NCBI RefSeq assembly: GCF_000717335.1
Contig: NZ_JNYZ01000005.1
Span: forward strand, 248,001-312,000
Origin: Amycolatopsis jejuensis
GTDB lineage: Bacteria > Actinomycetota > Actinomycetes > Mycobacteriales > Pseudonocardiaceae
Direction: 5' to 3'
DNA length: 64,000 nt
Shown: positions 43,354 to 51,720 of the stretch, piece by piece
How the letters are laid out: each line of letters begins with the position of its first letter
Numbering within the stretch: position 1 is the stretch's first letter
The notes under the pieces: model-generated
Database searches by the model: none
The model's input: the letters and a program-made list of their open reading frames with translations, nothing else
Told to the model about the DNA's origin: nothing
Made by a program: the position numbers and the translations under genes

Positions 43354-44297
43354 CGTGGTTACGCCGACTGCTGGAACCGGCAGGCACCCTCGCCTTGGCG
43401 GCGCTCGCCATTCTCTATGCGGCGCCGGTGGATTTCCAGCGGGACATGGTGGTTCTCGGTGCAGTTTACGCGTTGCTGGCCATCGGAATGTACCTGCCGT
43501 TCGTGATGGGCGACGGGCTTTCCTTGGCCTATAACGCATATCTGGGCATCGGCGCATTCAGTGTCGCCTTGATCGGGCAGCACACCGGCCTGTCGCTGTT
43601 GTGGGGGTTGCCGATCGGGGCGGTGCTTTCCGCTGTGGTCGCGGTACTTCTCGGCCTCGCGACGGCACGGCTGTCCGGCTTCTACCTCGCCGGGGTCACT
43701 CTGCTGTTCGGCACCGCATTCTCGACGTTCCTGCTCCGCACCCCGTCGGTCAGCGGTGGTTCCGCCGGGATCAACGGCCTGCCGGAACCGACGCTGTTCG
43801 GCTCTGCCCTGGACCGGATGGGCGTGACCATTCTCGCGGTGCTTCTCGCCTGGCTGGCCGGATTTGCGGTGTCGCGGCTCAGGCGATCGCCGTACGGCAT
43901 TGCACTGCGGGCGCAAGGCGTCGTACCGGCAGCGGTCGAAGCGTGCGGAATCAGCGCGCCATTGATCAAATTGCTGTCCCTGGCCGTGGGCGCGGCAATT
44001 GCGTCGACGGGCGGCGCATTACTGGCGATGATGAACCGGGCCGTCGTACCGGACACCTTTTCCCTCTCGATTGTTTTCCTGGCGGTGTTCATGCCGCTGC
44101 TCGGCGGACGGCGGAGCCCGTGGGGCGCGGCCCTGGGGGCGGTCATCGTGATGGTGCTGATCTTCGAAGTGCCGTTCTTCGAACAGACCGGCACTTTGGT
44201 TTTCGCGCTCGGGGTGCTGGTGGTGCTGCGGTTCGCACCGGACGGGCTGCTCGGCGCATTCGACCGGCTGGCCAAACGGATGAGGCGGGAACCATGA
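43350..44297 (+). CDS. livM: Branched-chain amino acid-type ABC permease (LivM-like), 315 aa
   Basis: A LivM-type permease. About nine hydrophobic segments include YALLAIGMYLPFVMGDGLSL, AYNAYLGIGAF and the SAGINGLPEPTLFG periplasmic element. The loop RRSPYGIALRAQGVVPAAVEACGI near 195-218 corresponds to the ATPase contact region, and FAPDGLLG near the end is a family feature. It overlaps LivH and LivG by ATGA. Confidence 0.88.
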   Translation: MTWLRRLLEPAGTLALAALAILYAAPVDFQRDMVVLGAVYALLAIGMYLPFVMGDGLSLAYNAYLGIGAFSVALIGQHTGLSLLWGLPIGAVLSAVVAVLLGLATARLSGFYLAGVTLLFGTAFSTFLLRTPSVSGGSAGINGLPEPTLFGSALDRMGVTILAVLLAWLAGFAVSRLRRSPYGIALRAQGVVPAAVEACGISAPLIKLLSLAVGAAIASTGGALLAMMNRAVVPDTFSLSIVFLAVFMPLLGGRRSPWGAALGAVIVMVLIFEVPFFEQTGTLVFALGVLVVLRFAPDGLLGAFDRLAKRMRREP

Positions 44298-45076
44298 CCG
44301 GGGAAGTGCTGCTGCAGTGCGATGCGGTGAGCAAGCGGTACGGCGGTGTCGTGGCGGTCAGCGACGTCTCGCTCGAGGCGCGCGCCGGTGAGGTGGTCGC
44401 GCTGATCGGCCCCAACGGCGCCGGCAAGACGACGTTGATCGACCTGATCACCGGGCAGCAGCCGATGTCGTCCGGACGGGTGCTGGTGCGGGGCGTTCCG
44501 CTGGCCGGACCGCCTTCCCGCCGCGCCCGTCGCGCCGCATTCGCCAGGACGTTCCAGCATCCGTTGCTGGCCATGGACCTCACCGTGCGGGAAAACATCC
44601 GGCTGGGCCTCTGCAGCGCGCGCTTCGCGAGCCCGTGGCGCGGCTTGTATCACGTGTTCGCCGGGATGATCCGCCCTGGGCAGCCGGACCTCGACCGGCG
44701 GATCGACGAGGTCGCCGAGTCCGTGCACCTCACCGGCCTCGGCCGGCCGTGCGGCGAGCTGACCCTCGGTGAGCAGCGGCTTACCGAGGTCGCCCGTGCG
44801 GTCGTCCGCGACCCTTCGGTGCTCCTGCTCGACGAACCGTTCGCCGGCGGCGACACTGCCGGGGTCCAGGGGATGATCGACGCCATCGCCGCGCTCCGGG
44901 AGCGCTCGTGCGCGATTCTGGTCGTCGACCACAACATCGACGTGGTCGCGCGGATCGCCGACCGGGTCGTCCTGCTGGACCGGGGCCGTCCGGTGTTCAC
45001 CGGACCCGTCGAGGAATGCCTGTCCAGCACGGAAATGCAGGCGGTCTACTTCGGAAAGGCGGCGGATCGGGCATGA
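44294..45076 (+). CDS. livG: Branched-chain amino acid-type ABC ATPase (LivG-like), 260 aa
   Basis: Walker A GPNGAGKTT lies at 39-47. The FARTFQHPLLAMDLTVREN Q-loop region and Walker B LLLDEPFAGGD are normal, and the switch His is in VVDHNIDVV. The signature is LTLGEQR instead of the usual LSGGQQ/LSYGQQ, a modest deviation. The long insert (CSARFASPWRG) is typical of LivG. It overlaps both neighbours by ATGA. Confidence 0.88.
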   Translation: MTGEVLLQCDAVSKRYGGVVAVSDVSLEARAGEVVALIGPNGAGKTTLIDLITGQQPMSSGRVLVRGVPLAGPPSRRARRAAFARTFQHPLLAMDLTVRENIRLGLCSARFASPWRGLYHVFAGMIRPGQPDLDRRIDEVAESVHLTGLGRPCGELTLGEQRLTEVARAVVRDPSVLLLDEPFAGGDTAGVQGMIDAIAALRERSCAILVVDHNIDVVARIADRVVLLDRGRPVFTGPVEECLSSTEMQAVYFGKAADRA

Positions 45077-45774
45077 CCGGCGAGCTCAGTACCACCGGGC
45101 TGACCGTGCGTTACGGCTACGCCCGCGCCGTGCATTCCGTCGACCTCGCCTTCCGGCCCGCCACGGTGAACGCGCTGGTGGGGCCGAACGGCGCGGGCAA
45201 GACGAGTCTCCTGCTCGCGCTGTCCGGCGGAGTCCGGGCGGAGGGCGCGGTCCTGCTGGACGGCGAGGACATCACCGCGATGCCCGCCGCCGAACGCGCC
45301 CGGCGCGGGTTTGCCCTGGTCCCGCAAGGCAGGCAGATCTTTCCCACGCTGACCGTCCGGGAAAACCTGGAGGTGATGGCGGAGGTGCTGCGCGTGAAGC
45401 AGGACGCGGTGGACGCCGCCCTGGACCGCTTCGCCAACCTCAGGCGGCGGGAGAAGGCGTATGCCGGGGTGCTGAGCGGGGGTGAACAGCAGATGCTCGC
45501 GGTGAGCCGGGCGTTGATGGGACCGGTACGGGTGGCGTTGTTCGACGAGGTCGCCACCGGTTTGGCGCCGGTGATCGTCGAGGAGATCGGCCAGGTCATC
45601 CGGGAGCTTGCCGAACAAGGTACGACGGTGGTGCTGGCGGCGCCTTCGCTGGGCACCCTCGCGTCCTGTGTGGACCGCGGGGAGGTGCTGATCCGCGGCG
45701 AGGTCGTGGCTGCCGCCGAGGATCCCGTCGAGCTCGAGCGGTACCAGCGGGAGTGGATGGGGCTCACGGCGTGA
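45073..45774 (+). CDS. livF: Branched-chain amino acid-type ABC ATPase (LivF-like), 233 aa
   Basis: Walker A GPNGAGKTS lies at 37-45, followed by the LivF-typical FALVPQGRQIFPTLTVRENL. The signature is LSGGEQQML. Walker B reads VALFDEVATGLAP, with Val in place of the usual Pro after DE. The end of the chain lacks the common H-loop wording (VLAAPSLGTL replaces VEQ-type), so the switch His may be missing in this subunit. Length 233 aa is normal for LivF. It overlaps the broken dehydrogenase gene by GTGA. Confidence 0.85.
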   Translation: MTGELSTTGLTVRYGYARAVHSVDLAFRPATVNALVGPNGAGKTSLLLALSGGVRAEGAVLLDGEDITAMPAAERARRGFALVPQGRQIFPTLTVRENLEVMAEVLRVKQDAVDAALDRFANLRRREKAYAGVLSGGEQQMLAVSRALMGPVRVALFDEVATGLAPVIVEEIGQVIRELAEQGTTVVLAAPSLGTLASCVDRGEVLIRGEVVAAAEDPVELERYQREWMGLTA

Positions 45775-46513
45775 TCGTCGTGGCCGGGCTCGGGGCGATG
45801 GGTGCCGGGATCGGCCGGCGCCTCAGCGAATGCGGGTACGCCGTCGCCGGGGTCGAGCCGGATCCCGAACGGCGGAAAGCCTGGCAGGACAATACGAACC
45901 GGCCGGGTTACGCGCACCTGAGTGAGGTGCCGTGGGCCTCGGTCGACCGGATCCGCAAGCCGCCGAGATCCTCGACCAGCTGCCCGCCGCGGGCCCGCGC
46001 GCCTGTCACCTGATCACCACTCTCGAACCCGCATTCGCCGACCGGCTGGGGGAGCGATCCGCCGGAGAGTGGCGAATTCTCGAACAGCCGGTCTCGGGCG
46101 GGGCGCAGGGTGCGCGATCCGGACGGCTGACCATGCTGAGCGCGGGCCCGTCGACCACCGCCGACCGGGATTTCCTGCGGTCGGCGCTGGCCGGAGAACT
46201 GATCACCTTCGACAGCTACGGCGAACCCACGCGGGCCAAGCTGCTGAACAACGTCACCGGGGCGTACCACGTGCTTGCGCTGGCGGCGATGCTGCGGCTG
46301 GCCCGGCAGCACGGGATCGGGCCGGAGACCCTCCACCGGGTCCTCCGGCACTCCAGCGGGGCCAGCCGGATGGCCGGTCTCGTCCGGCAGCTCGACGGTG
46401 CCCTCCTGGCCAAGGACGTGGCCCTCCTGCAGGCGGAAGCCGGCACGCTTCCCGTGCTGTGCCTGGAAGATTTCCTCGCCGACCTGGCGGAAGTACGCGG
46501 TCTGCTCGGGTGA
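45771..46513 (+). pseudogene. Frameshifted NAD-dependent beta-hydroxyacid dehydrogenase (3-hydroxyisobutyrate dehydrogenase-like)
   Basis: The N-terminus (GTG at 45771, GTGA overlap with livF) has the Rossmann motif GLGAMGAGIG, typical of 3-hydroxyisobutyrate/tartronate semialdehyde reductases. Near 45945-45960 the frame is lost. The rest continues in another frame from QAAEILDQLPA. It includes the substrate-binding EQPVSGGAQGARSG and the catalytic Lys in AKLLNNVTG. A few residues around the junction are also missing. The total length (about 245 codons) is short for the 290-aa family. It is either a true pseudogene or affected by an assembly error. Confidence 0.8.
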
Positions 46514-46528
46514 CCAGGTCCGCGAACG

Positions 46529-46557
46529 TTGGATCGCAGCCGAGCCTGTGATAACCT
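46529..46557 (+). promoter_or_regulatory. Promoter TTGGAT-17-TAACCT, leaderless arrangement
   Basis: The -35 TTGGAT (46529-46534) and -10 TAACCT (46552-46557) are 17 bp apart. The ATG of the EchA gene is six bases past the -10, so transcription would start at or next to the A of the ATG. No Shine-Dalgarno is present, in line with a leaderless mRNA. Confidence 0.5.
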
Positions 46558-46563
46558 GACGCC

Positions 46564-47355
46564 ATGATTACTTCCCCGCCGAAGACGGCCGAGCGCATCA
46601 TCGCCGAGCGGAGGGATCGGGTACTCGAACTGACGTTGAACCGGCCGTCGGCGGGGAATGCGTTCGACGCGGAACTCTATGGCGCGCTGGCTGATCTCCT
46701 GGCCGACGCCGCAAGTGACGTGGAGGTTTCGTGTGTCGTACTCGGCGGGGGCGACCGGTTCAGCGCCGGTGCGGACCTCCGCGATCTCGCCGCCGATCCG
46801 GCGCGCAGGCAAACGGCCCGCGACGCTTACGACCGGCTCCTCGGCCAGCTCGAACAATTCCCGAAACCGTTGATCGCCGCGGTGGCGGGACCGGCGGTGG
46901 GGATCGGGTTCACCTTGCTCGGCCACGTCGACATCGTGCTCGTGGCGGACAATGCCCGCTTCCGGGCGCCGTTCGCCGCGCTCGGCCTCGTGCCCGAGGC
47001 GGGCAGTAGTGCCACGCTGCCCGCCATGCTCGGCCCGCAGCGGGCGGCGCATCTTTTCTATTCCGGGGCGTGGTTAAGCGCGGAGCAAGCCGTCGAGGCG
47101 GGCCTGGCGTTGTGCCGCGTTCCGGTGGACGAGCTCCGCAGCACCGCCGCCGCATTGGCGGACCGGATCGCCGCGGCACCGCTCAGTTCGCTGACGGCCA
47201 CGAAGCGGCTGCTGGCTGCGTCGCGGGTGATTGACGCGGCAGCCGCACGCCGCCGGGAAGACGAAGCGTTCACGACCGCGCTGGCCGACCCTGGGGTCAA
47301 CGCGGGATTGCAGAAAGTTGCGGAGCAGATCGCTCGCAAGAACGAGGAGAGGTAA
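46564..47355 (+). CDS. Enoyl-CoA isomerase-like crotonase family protein, 263 aa
   Basis: A crotonase-fold acyl-CoA enzyme: RPSAGNAFDAEL, GDRFSAGADL (oxyanion Ala/Gly) and PAVGIGFTLLGHVDI. Both glutamates of enoyl-CoA hydratase are replaced: the first position is Thr117 in GFTLL and the second Phe137 in APFAALG. Instead Glu145 appears in GLVPEAGSS, the arrangement of delta3-delta2-enoyl-CoA isomerases (ECI2/PECI type). So isomerase activity is more likely than hydration. It starts a new catabolic operon, probably leaderless, and is followed by SDR, FadD and acyl-CoA dehydrogenase genes. Confidence 0.85.
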   Translation: MITSPPKTAERIIAERRDRVLELTLNRPSAGNAFDAELYGALADLLADAASDVEVSCVVLGGGDRFSAGADLRDLAADPARRQTARDAYDRLLGQLEQFPKPLIAAVAGPAVGIGFTLLGHVDIVLVADNARFRAPFAALGLVPEAGSSATLPAMLGPQRAAHLFYSGAWLSAEQAVEAGLALCRVPVDELRSTAAALADRIAAAPLSSLTATKRLLAASRVIDAAAARRREDEAFTTALADPGVNAGLQKVAEQIARKNEER

Positions 47356-47358
47356 GCC

Positions 47359-48117
47359 GTGGACGGGAATCGGCCCCTTGCCGAGCAGGTGGTCGTGATC
47401 ACCGGCGCCAGTTCCGGATTGGGCAGGCGAATGGCACACGCGGTGAGCGCGGCCGGGGCCAGCGTCGTCGTGGCTGCGCGGCGCGTGGAACGGCTCAAGG
47501 ACCTGGCCGACGACCTGCCGTCCGCCACCGCGGTCGCCTGCGACGTCAGCGTGGACGAGGACCGGGTGCGGTTGATCGATACCGCGCTCGACCGCTACGG
47601 CAGGCTCGACGGGCTGGTCAACAATGCCGGGATCAGCGCACCGGGGCCGGCGTCGCGGGAAACGGTGGAAACCTTCCGCCGCCAGCTGGAGATCAACCTG
47701 GTCGCGCCGTTCGCGCTGGCCGGTCTCGCCGCCCGCGCGATGCGGGCGAATCCCGGCGGTGGCCGGTCGATCGTGAACATCGGCTCGATCATGGGACTGC
47801 GCTCGACCGCGCCGATGCCCGAGGCGGGGTACGTTGCGTCGAAAGCCGGGTTGCACGGGCTCACCCGGGAGCTGGCTTCGCAGTGGGGGCGGCACGGCAT
47901 CCGGGTCAACGCGCTGGCCCCGGGGTTCTTTCCGTCGGAAATGACCGACGGGCTGGTCTCCGGCGACGGCAGTGCGCCGGACTGGATCACCCAGGGGACC
48001 GCGCTCGGCAGGCTGGGCCGTCCGGAGGACCTCGACGGCGCGCTGGTGTTCCTGCTGTCGGCGAGCTTCGTCACCGGCCACACGCTGGTCGTCGACGGCG
48101 GTTTCACCACCCGATGA
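47359..48117 (+). CDS. SDR-family oxidoreductase, 252 aa
   Basis: A classical SDR: TGASSGLG (about 15-22), VNNAG, Ser in NIGSIMGLRS and catalytic YVASK. Arg-Arg after beta2 (VAARRVERL) favours NADP(H). It lies 3 bp after the isomerase-like gene and overlaps the acyl-CoA ligase start by ATGA. A role as hydroxyacyl-CoA or cyclic-alcohol dehydrogenase in the same pathway is likely. Confidence 0.87.
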   Translation: MDGNRPLAEQVVVITGASSGLGRRMAHAVSAAGASVVVAARRVERLKDLADDLPSATAVACDVSVDEDRVRLIDTALDRYGRLDGLVNNAGISAPGPASRETVETFRRQLEINLVAPFALAGLAARAMRANPGGGRSIVNIGSIMGLRSTAPMPEAGYVASKAGLHGLTRELASQWGRHGIRVNALAPGFFPSEMTDGLVSGDGSAPDWITQGTALGRLGRPEDLDGALVFLLSASFVTGHTLVVDGGFTTR

Positions 48118-49649
48118 CGGGGTTCGGAAGGAGGAGGGTGGAGGTACCTGATCTGCTCACGCATGCGGTGGCGCGCTACCCGCAGAAGGTGTGCGTGACC
48201 GCGGCGGGCCGCTCGTCGACGTTCGCCCGCACCAGCGAGAACGCCGACCGGTTCGCGGCATTCCTGCACTCGCAAGGGATCGGCAGCGGAGCGCGGGTGG
48301 CGTTGCTGGCGTACAACGAACTCGAGTACCTGCAGGTCCGGGTCGGCACTCTGCGTGCAGGGGCGGTCCACGTGCCGTTGAATTTCCGGCTGTCCGCGCC
48401 GGAACTTGCCCGGATCATCGACGATTGCGACCCGGCGCTGATCGTGGTCGGCCCGAACCTGCACGAGGTCGCGCGGCGCGCTTCGCCGCGGCCGATGGTC
48501 TTTCTCGGTACGGAAACTGACGACGTGCTGGCCGCGACATCGCCGATGGAAACGCCGAGACTGTTCCCGGCGGACGAGCTCGCGATGATCACCTACACCA
48601 GCGGCACCACCGGCCAGCCCAAGGGCGCCATGCTCACCCACGGTGCCTTGCACGCCAGCATGCTTTCGCAAGGGCAGGAAATCGACGCCCGGCCGGATGC
48701 GGTGTATCTCACCTCGATGCCGATGTTCCACATCGGATCGCAGCTCGTGCACGCGTTCACCTATCTCGGCGGAACGTGCCGCCAGCTGGTGAAATTCGAT
48801 CCGGCGGAGGCCACCGCGCTGCTGGCGAGTGGCGAAATCACCCACGCCCAGCTCGTGCCGTCGATGATCCGCGACATCGTGGCGAGGTGGCCGGACAACG
48901 CGAAATCCCGGCTCCGGCGCGTGCTTTACGGCGCCGCGCCGATGCCGCCGAGCCTGGTACGGCAGGCCATCGACACCTGGGGATGCGATTTCGTGAACGG
49001 GTACGGCAGCACCGAGGCGCTGGGGGTATGCGCGCTGCCACCGGAGGATCATCGACCGGAGGAGGCACCTGAGCTGCTGAAATCGATCGGGCGGAGCGCG
49101 GTCGGCATGCAGCTGCGAGTGGTGAAAACGGACGGAAAAGACACTGCGCCCGGGGAAATCGGGGAAATCGTGTGCCGCGGCCCGAATGTGATGTCCGGCT
49201 ATTGGCGTCAGCCCGAAGCGACCGCGGCCGTCCTGCGGGACGGCTGGTTCCACACCGGCGACCTCGCGTACCGGGATGCGGACGGTTATCACTATCTCGT
49301 CGACCGGCTGAACGACAAGATCGTGAGCGGCGGCGAGAACGTCTATCCGACGGAAGTGGAAAACCTCCTGCTCGAACACGCCGACGTCCGGGATGCGGCT
49401 GTCGTCGGTACGCCGGATCCGTATTGGGGCGAAGTCGTCACCGCGGCTGTGGTGCCCCGTGATGGCGCTTCGCTGGACGCCGCGGACCTCAAAGACCATT
49501 GCCGGGGACGGATTGCCGGGTACAAGATCCCCAAGCGCTTCCATTTCGTCTCCGAACTCGCCCGGAGTCCGACGGGAAAGCTGCTGCGCCGCGAAATCCG
49601 CCGGCAATGGCCCGGCGCCGGAGAATCAAGGACTGCGCATGAAACGTGA
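48114..49649 (+). CDS. Acyl-CoA synthetase (AMP-forming, FadD-like), 511 aa
   Basis: An ANL-superfamily ligase that activates a carboxylic acid with ATP and CoA. The phosphate loop YTSGTTGQPKGAML is near residue 160, GYGSTEA (A5) near 300, WFHTGDLAYRDADGY (A7) near 380, DRLNDKIVSGGENVYP (A8) near 395, and the C-terminal catalytic Lys is in SPTGKLLRR. The ATG at 48114 overlaps the SDR stop (ATGA). A GTG at 48138 right after AAGGAGG is an alternative that would remove eight residues. It presumably activates the acid brought in by the Liv transporter. Confidence 0.9.
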   Translation: MTGFGRRRVEVPDLLTHAVARYPQKVCVTAAGRSSTFARTSENADRFAAFLHSQGIGSGARVALLAYNELEYLQVRVGTLRAGAVHVPLNFRLSAPELARIIDDCDPALIVVGPNLHEVARRASPRPMVFLGTETDDVLAATSPMETPRLFPADELAMITYTSGTTGQPKGAMLTHGALHASMLSQGQEIDARPDAVYLTSMPMFHIGSQLVHAFTYLGGTCRQLVKFDPAEATALLASGEITHAQLVPSMIRDIVARWPDNAKSRLRRVLYGAAPMPPSLVRQAIDTWGCDFVNGYGSTEALGVCALPPEDHRPEEAPELLKSIGRSAVGMQLRVVKTDGKDTAPGEIGEIVCRGPNVMSGYWRQPEATAAVLRDGWFHTGDLAYRDADGYHYLVDRLNDKIVSGGENVYPTEVENLLLEHADVRDAAVVGTPDPYWGEVVTAAVVPRDGASLDAADLKDHCRGRIAGYKIPKRFHFVSELARSPTGKLLRREIRRQWPGAGESRTAHET

Positions 49650-50784
49650 CCTGTTCCAGCAAGAGCACGAGGATTTTCGTGCGCTCGCCCGCGAGTTCCT
49701 GGACCGCGAAGTGGTCCCGCATCAGGAAAGCTGGGAATCCGCCGGAATCGTCCCGCGGGAACTCTGGCTGCGGGCCGGGGAAAAGGGCCTGCTCGGGTTC
49801 AGCGTCCCGGAGGAATACGGCGGTCTCGGTGTCCGGGATTTCCGCTACAATGCGGTACTCGGCGAGGAAATGGCGCGCGTGGGTGCCACCGGGCCCGGAT
49901 TCACGCTGCACAACGACGTGGCGGCCCCGTATTTCACCGACCTGACTACTGCCGAGCAGAAAGCCCGGTGGCTGCCCGGATTTGCCCGCGGCGAGCTCAT
50001 CACAGCGATCGGGATGACCGAACCGGGCGCGGGCAGTGACCTGAAAGGCTTGCGCACCACCGCAAAGCGGGACGGCGACCATTACGTGCTCAACGGCCAG
50101 AAAACGTTCATCAGCAACGGGATCAATGCCGACCTGGTCATCGTGCTGGCGAAGACCGACGTCGCCGCCGGGGCCCGCGGGATCACGCTGTTCGTGGTCG
50201 AACGCGGAATGGCCGGCTTCTCGCGTGGCCGAAATCTGGTGAAGGTGGGCCAGAAAGCGCAGGATACTGCCGAGTTGTTCTTTTCCGACGTGCGGGTTCC
50301 CGTGGTCAACCTGCTGGGTGAAGAGGGGCGCGGGTTCGCGTATTCGATGCGGCACCTTCCGCAGGAACGGGTGACGGTGGCGGTCACCGCACTCGCCCGC
50401 GCGGACCACATTTACCGCAGTACCATCGAATACTGCCGTCAGCGCCAAGCCTTCGGCCAGCCCATCGCCGATTTCCAGCACACCCGTTTCCGGCTCGCCG
50501 AGATGGCGACCGAGATCGACATCGCGCAGGTGTACGTCGATCGTTGCGTGCTGGCCCTGAATGCCGGGGAACTCAGCCCGGCCGACGCGGCGAAAGCGAA
50601 ATGGTGGACCACCGAGCTGGCGAACAAGGTCATCGACCAGTGCCTGCAACTGCACGGTGGGTACGGCTACATGCTCGAGTACCCGGTGGCGAAAGCGTGG
50701 CTGGACTCGCGGATCCAGACCATTTACGGCGGGACCACCGAAATCATGAAAGACATCATCGGGCGCTCGCTGTTCGCCGGATAG
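49639..50784 (+). CDS. Acyl-CoA dehydrogenase, 381 aa
   Basis: A full-length FAD acyl-CoA dehydrogenase: TEPGAGSDLKGLRTTA (FAD contact), GQKTFISNGINAD, and QAFGQPIADFQ. LHGGYGYMLEYPVAKAW and IYGGTTEIMKDI carry the C-terminal FAD/substrate site. The catalytic base is Glu368 in GGTTEIM. It introduces the alpha-beta double bond in the CoA ester. Its ATG lies inside the last codons of the ligase gene. AKWWTTELANKVIDQC is a feature of long or branched substrates' dehydrogenases, but chain length cannot be fixed. Confidence 0.9.
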   Translation: MKRDLFQQEHEDFRALAREFLDREVVPHQESWESAGIVPRELWLRAGEKGLLGFSVPEEYGGLGVRDFRYNAVLGEEMARVGATGPGFTLHNDVAAPYFTDLTTAEQKARWLPGFARGELITAIGMTEPGAGSDLKGLRTTAKRDGDHYVLNGQKTFISNGINADLVIVLAKTDVAAGARGITLFVVERGMAGFSRGRNLVKVGQKAQDTAELFFSDVRVPVVNLLGEEGRGFAYSMRHLPQERVTVAVTALARADHIYRSTIEYCRQRQAFGQPIADFQHTRFRLAEMATEIDIAQVYVDRCVLALNAGELSPADAAKAKWWTTELANKVIDQCLQLHGGYGYMLEYPVAKAWLDSRIQTIYGGTTEIMKDIIGRSLFAG

Positions 50785-50812
50785 CGCACCGAAATTCAGC
50801 CGAAGGAGCAGT

Positions 50813-51715
50813 ATGCCGATTCCCGGAAAAGTCGTCGAGCTGAGCGAGCTGCCCGCGCTCGTGCCGGAACGGGCGACCGTCGCGTTCGGCGGTGCCTGGT
50901 TCGCCAACCATCCGATGGCCGCGGTCCGTGAGCTGGTGCGGGCCGGTCGTACCGACATCGCCGGCCTCGCCCTGCTGGGTTCCATCGACGTCGACCTCCT
51001 GGTCGGGGCGGGCGTACTCACCGACCTCACGTTTTCCATGGTGACCATGGAGGCGATGGGCATGGCGGCGAACTTCCGGCGCGCCGGGCAGTCCGGCGAG
51101 CTGGCGACCACCGAGGTGAGCGCGATCTCGCTGCAGCTGGCGCTCGAAGCCGCCGGCCGGGGTGTTCCGTTCCTGCCGCTCGCCGGTCCGGAGGGGTCCG
51201 ACCTGGTGCCCCTGCACCCGGAGATCTACGGCCGCGCGAGCACATCGTTCGGCGACGAGGACGTGATGGTGGTGCGGGCGCTGCGGCCCGACGTCGCGAT
51301 CGTCCACGCGTCCCGGTGCGATGAGCTCGGTAATGCGCAATTCGACGGGACCTACGGGCAGGATCCGGAATTGGCCCGAGCCGCGGCCAAGGTGATCGTG
51401 ACCTGCGAGGAAATCGTGTCCGGTGACCGCATTGCCGAGACGCCGGAACGCACGCGCATTCCCGGCTTTCTCGTGGATGCCGTGATCGAGGCGCCATTCG
51501 GGGCCCATCCGTGTTCGCATGTCCCGCAATACGCCGTGGACGCGTGGCAGCTCCTGGAATACCAGGAAGCCGCGGCGGATCCCGAGGCGTTTGCCGGATA
51601 CCTGGAGCGTCTTCGCGGCGAAACCGAGGCGGAGTACCGGGCGCGTGCCGTACCCGGCGATCGCGGAGCGGTGCTGTCTGCACTGGTGGATGCCGCCAAC
51701 GTCCTGGAAAGGTGA
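50813..51715 (+). CDS. CoA-transferase-like subunit A (IpdA/GctA family), 300 aa
   Basis: An alpha subunit of the class I CoA-transferase fold. It begins LSELPALVPERATVAFGGAW and has the ALLGSIDVDLLVGAGVLTDL and FLPLAGPEGSDLV segments expected in the glutaconate CoA-transferase A/IpdA group. In actinobacteria the IpdAB members are not transferases but hydrolyse a carbocyclic ring in the last steps of steroid breakdown. The partner subunit follows at once. Which of the two activities applies here cannot be decided from sequence alone; the neighbouring catabolic genes fit either. Confidence 0.83.
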   Translation: MPIPGKVVELSELPALVPERATVAFGGAWFANHPMAAVRELVRAGRTDIAGLALLGSIDVDLLVGAGVLTDLTFSMVTMEAMGMAANFRRAGQSGELATTEVSAISLQLALEAAGRGVPFLPLAGPEGSDLVPLHPEIYGRASTSFGDEDVMVVRALRPDVAIVHASRCDELGNAQFDGTYGQDPELARAAAKVIVTCEEIVSGDRIAETPERTRIPGFLVDAVIEAPFGAHPCSHVPQYAVDAWQLLEYQEAAADPEAFAGYLERLRGETEAEYRARAVPGDRGAVLSALVDAANVLER

Positions 51716-51720
51716 AAACA

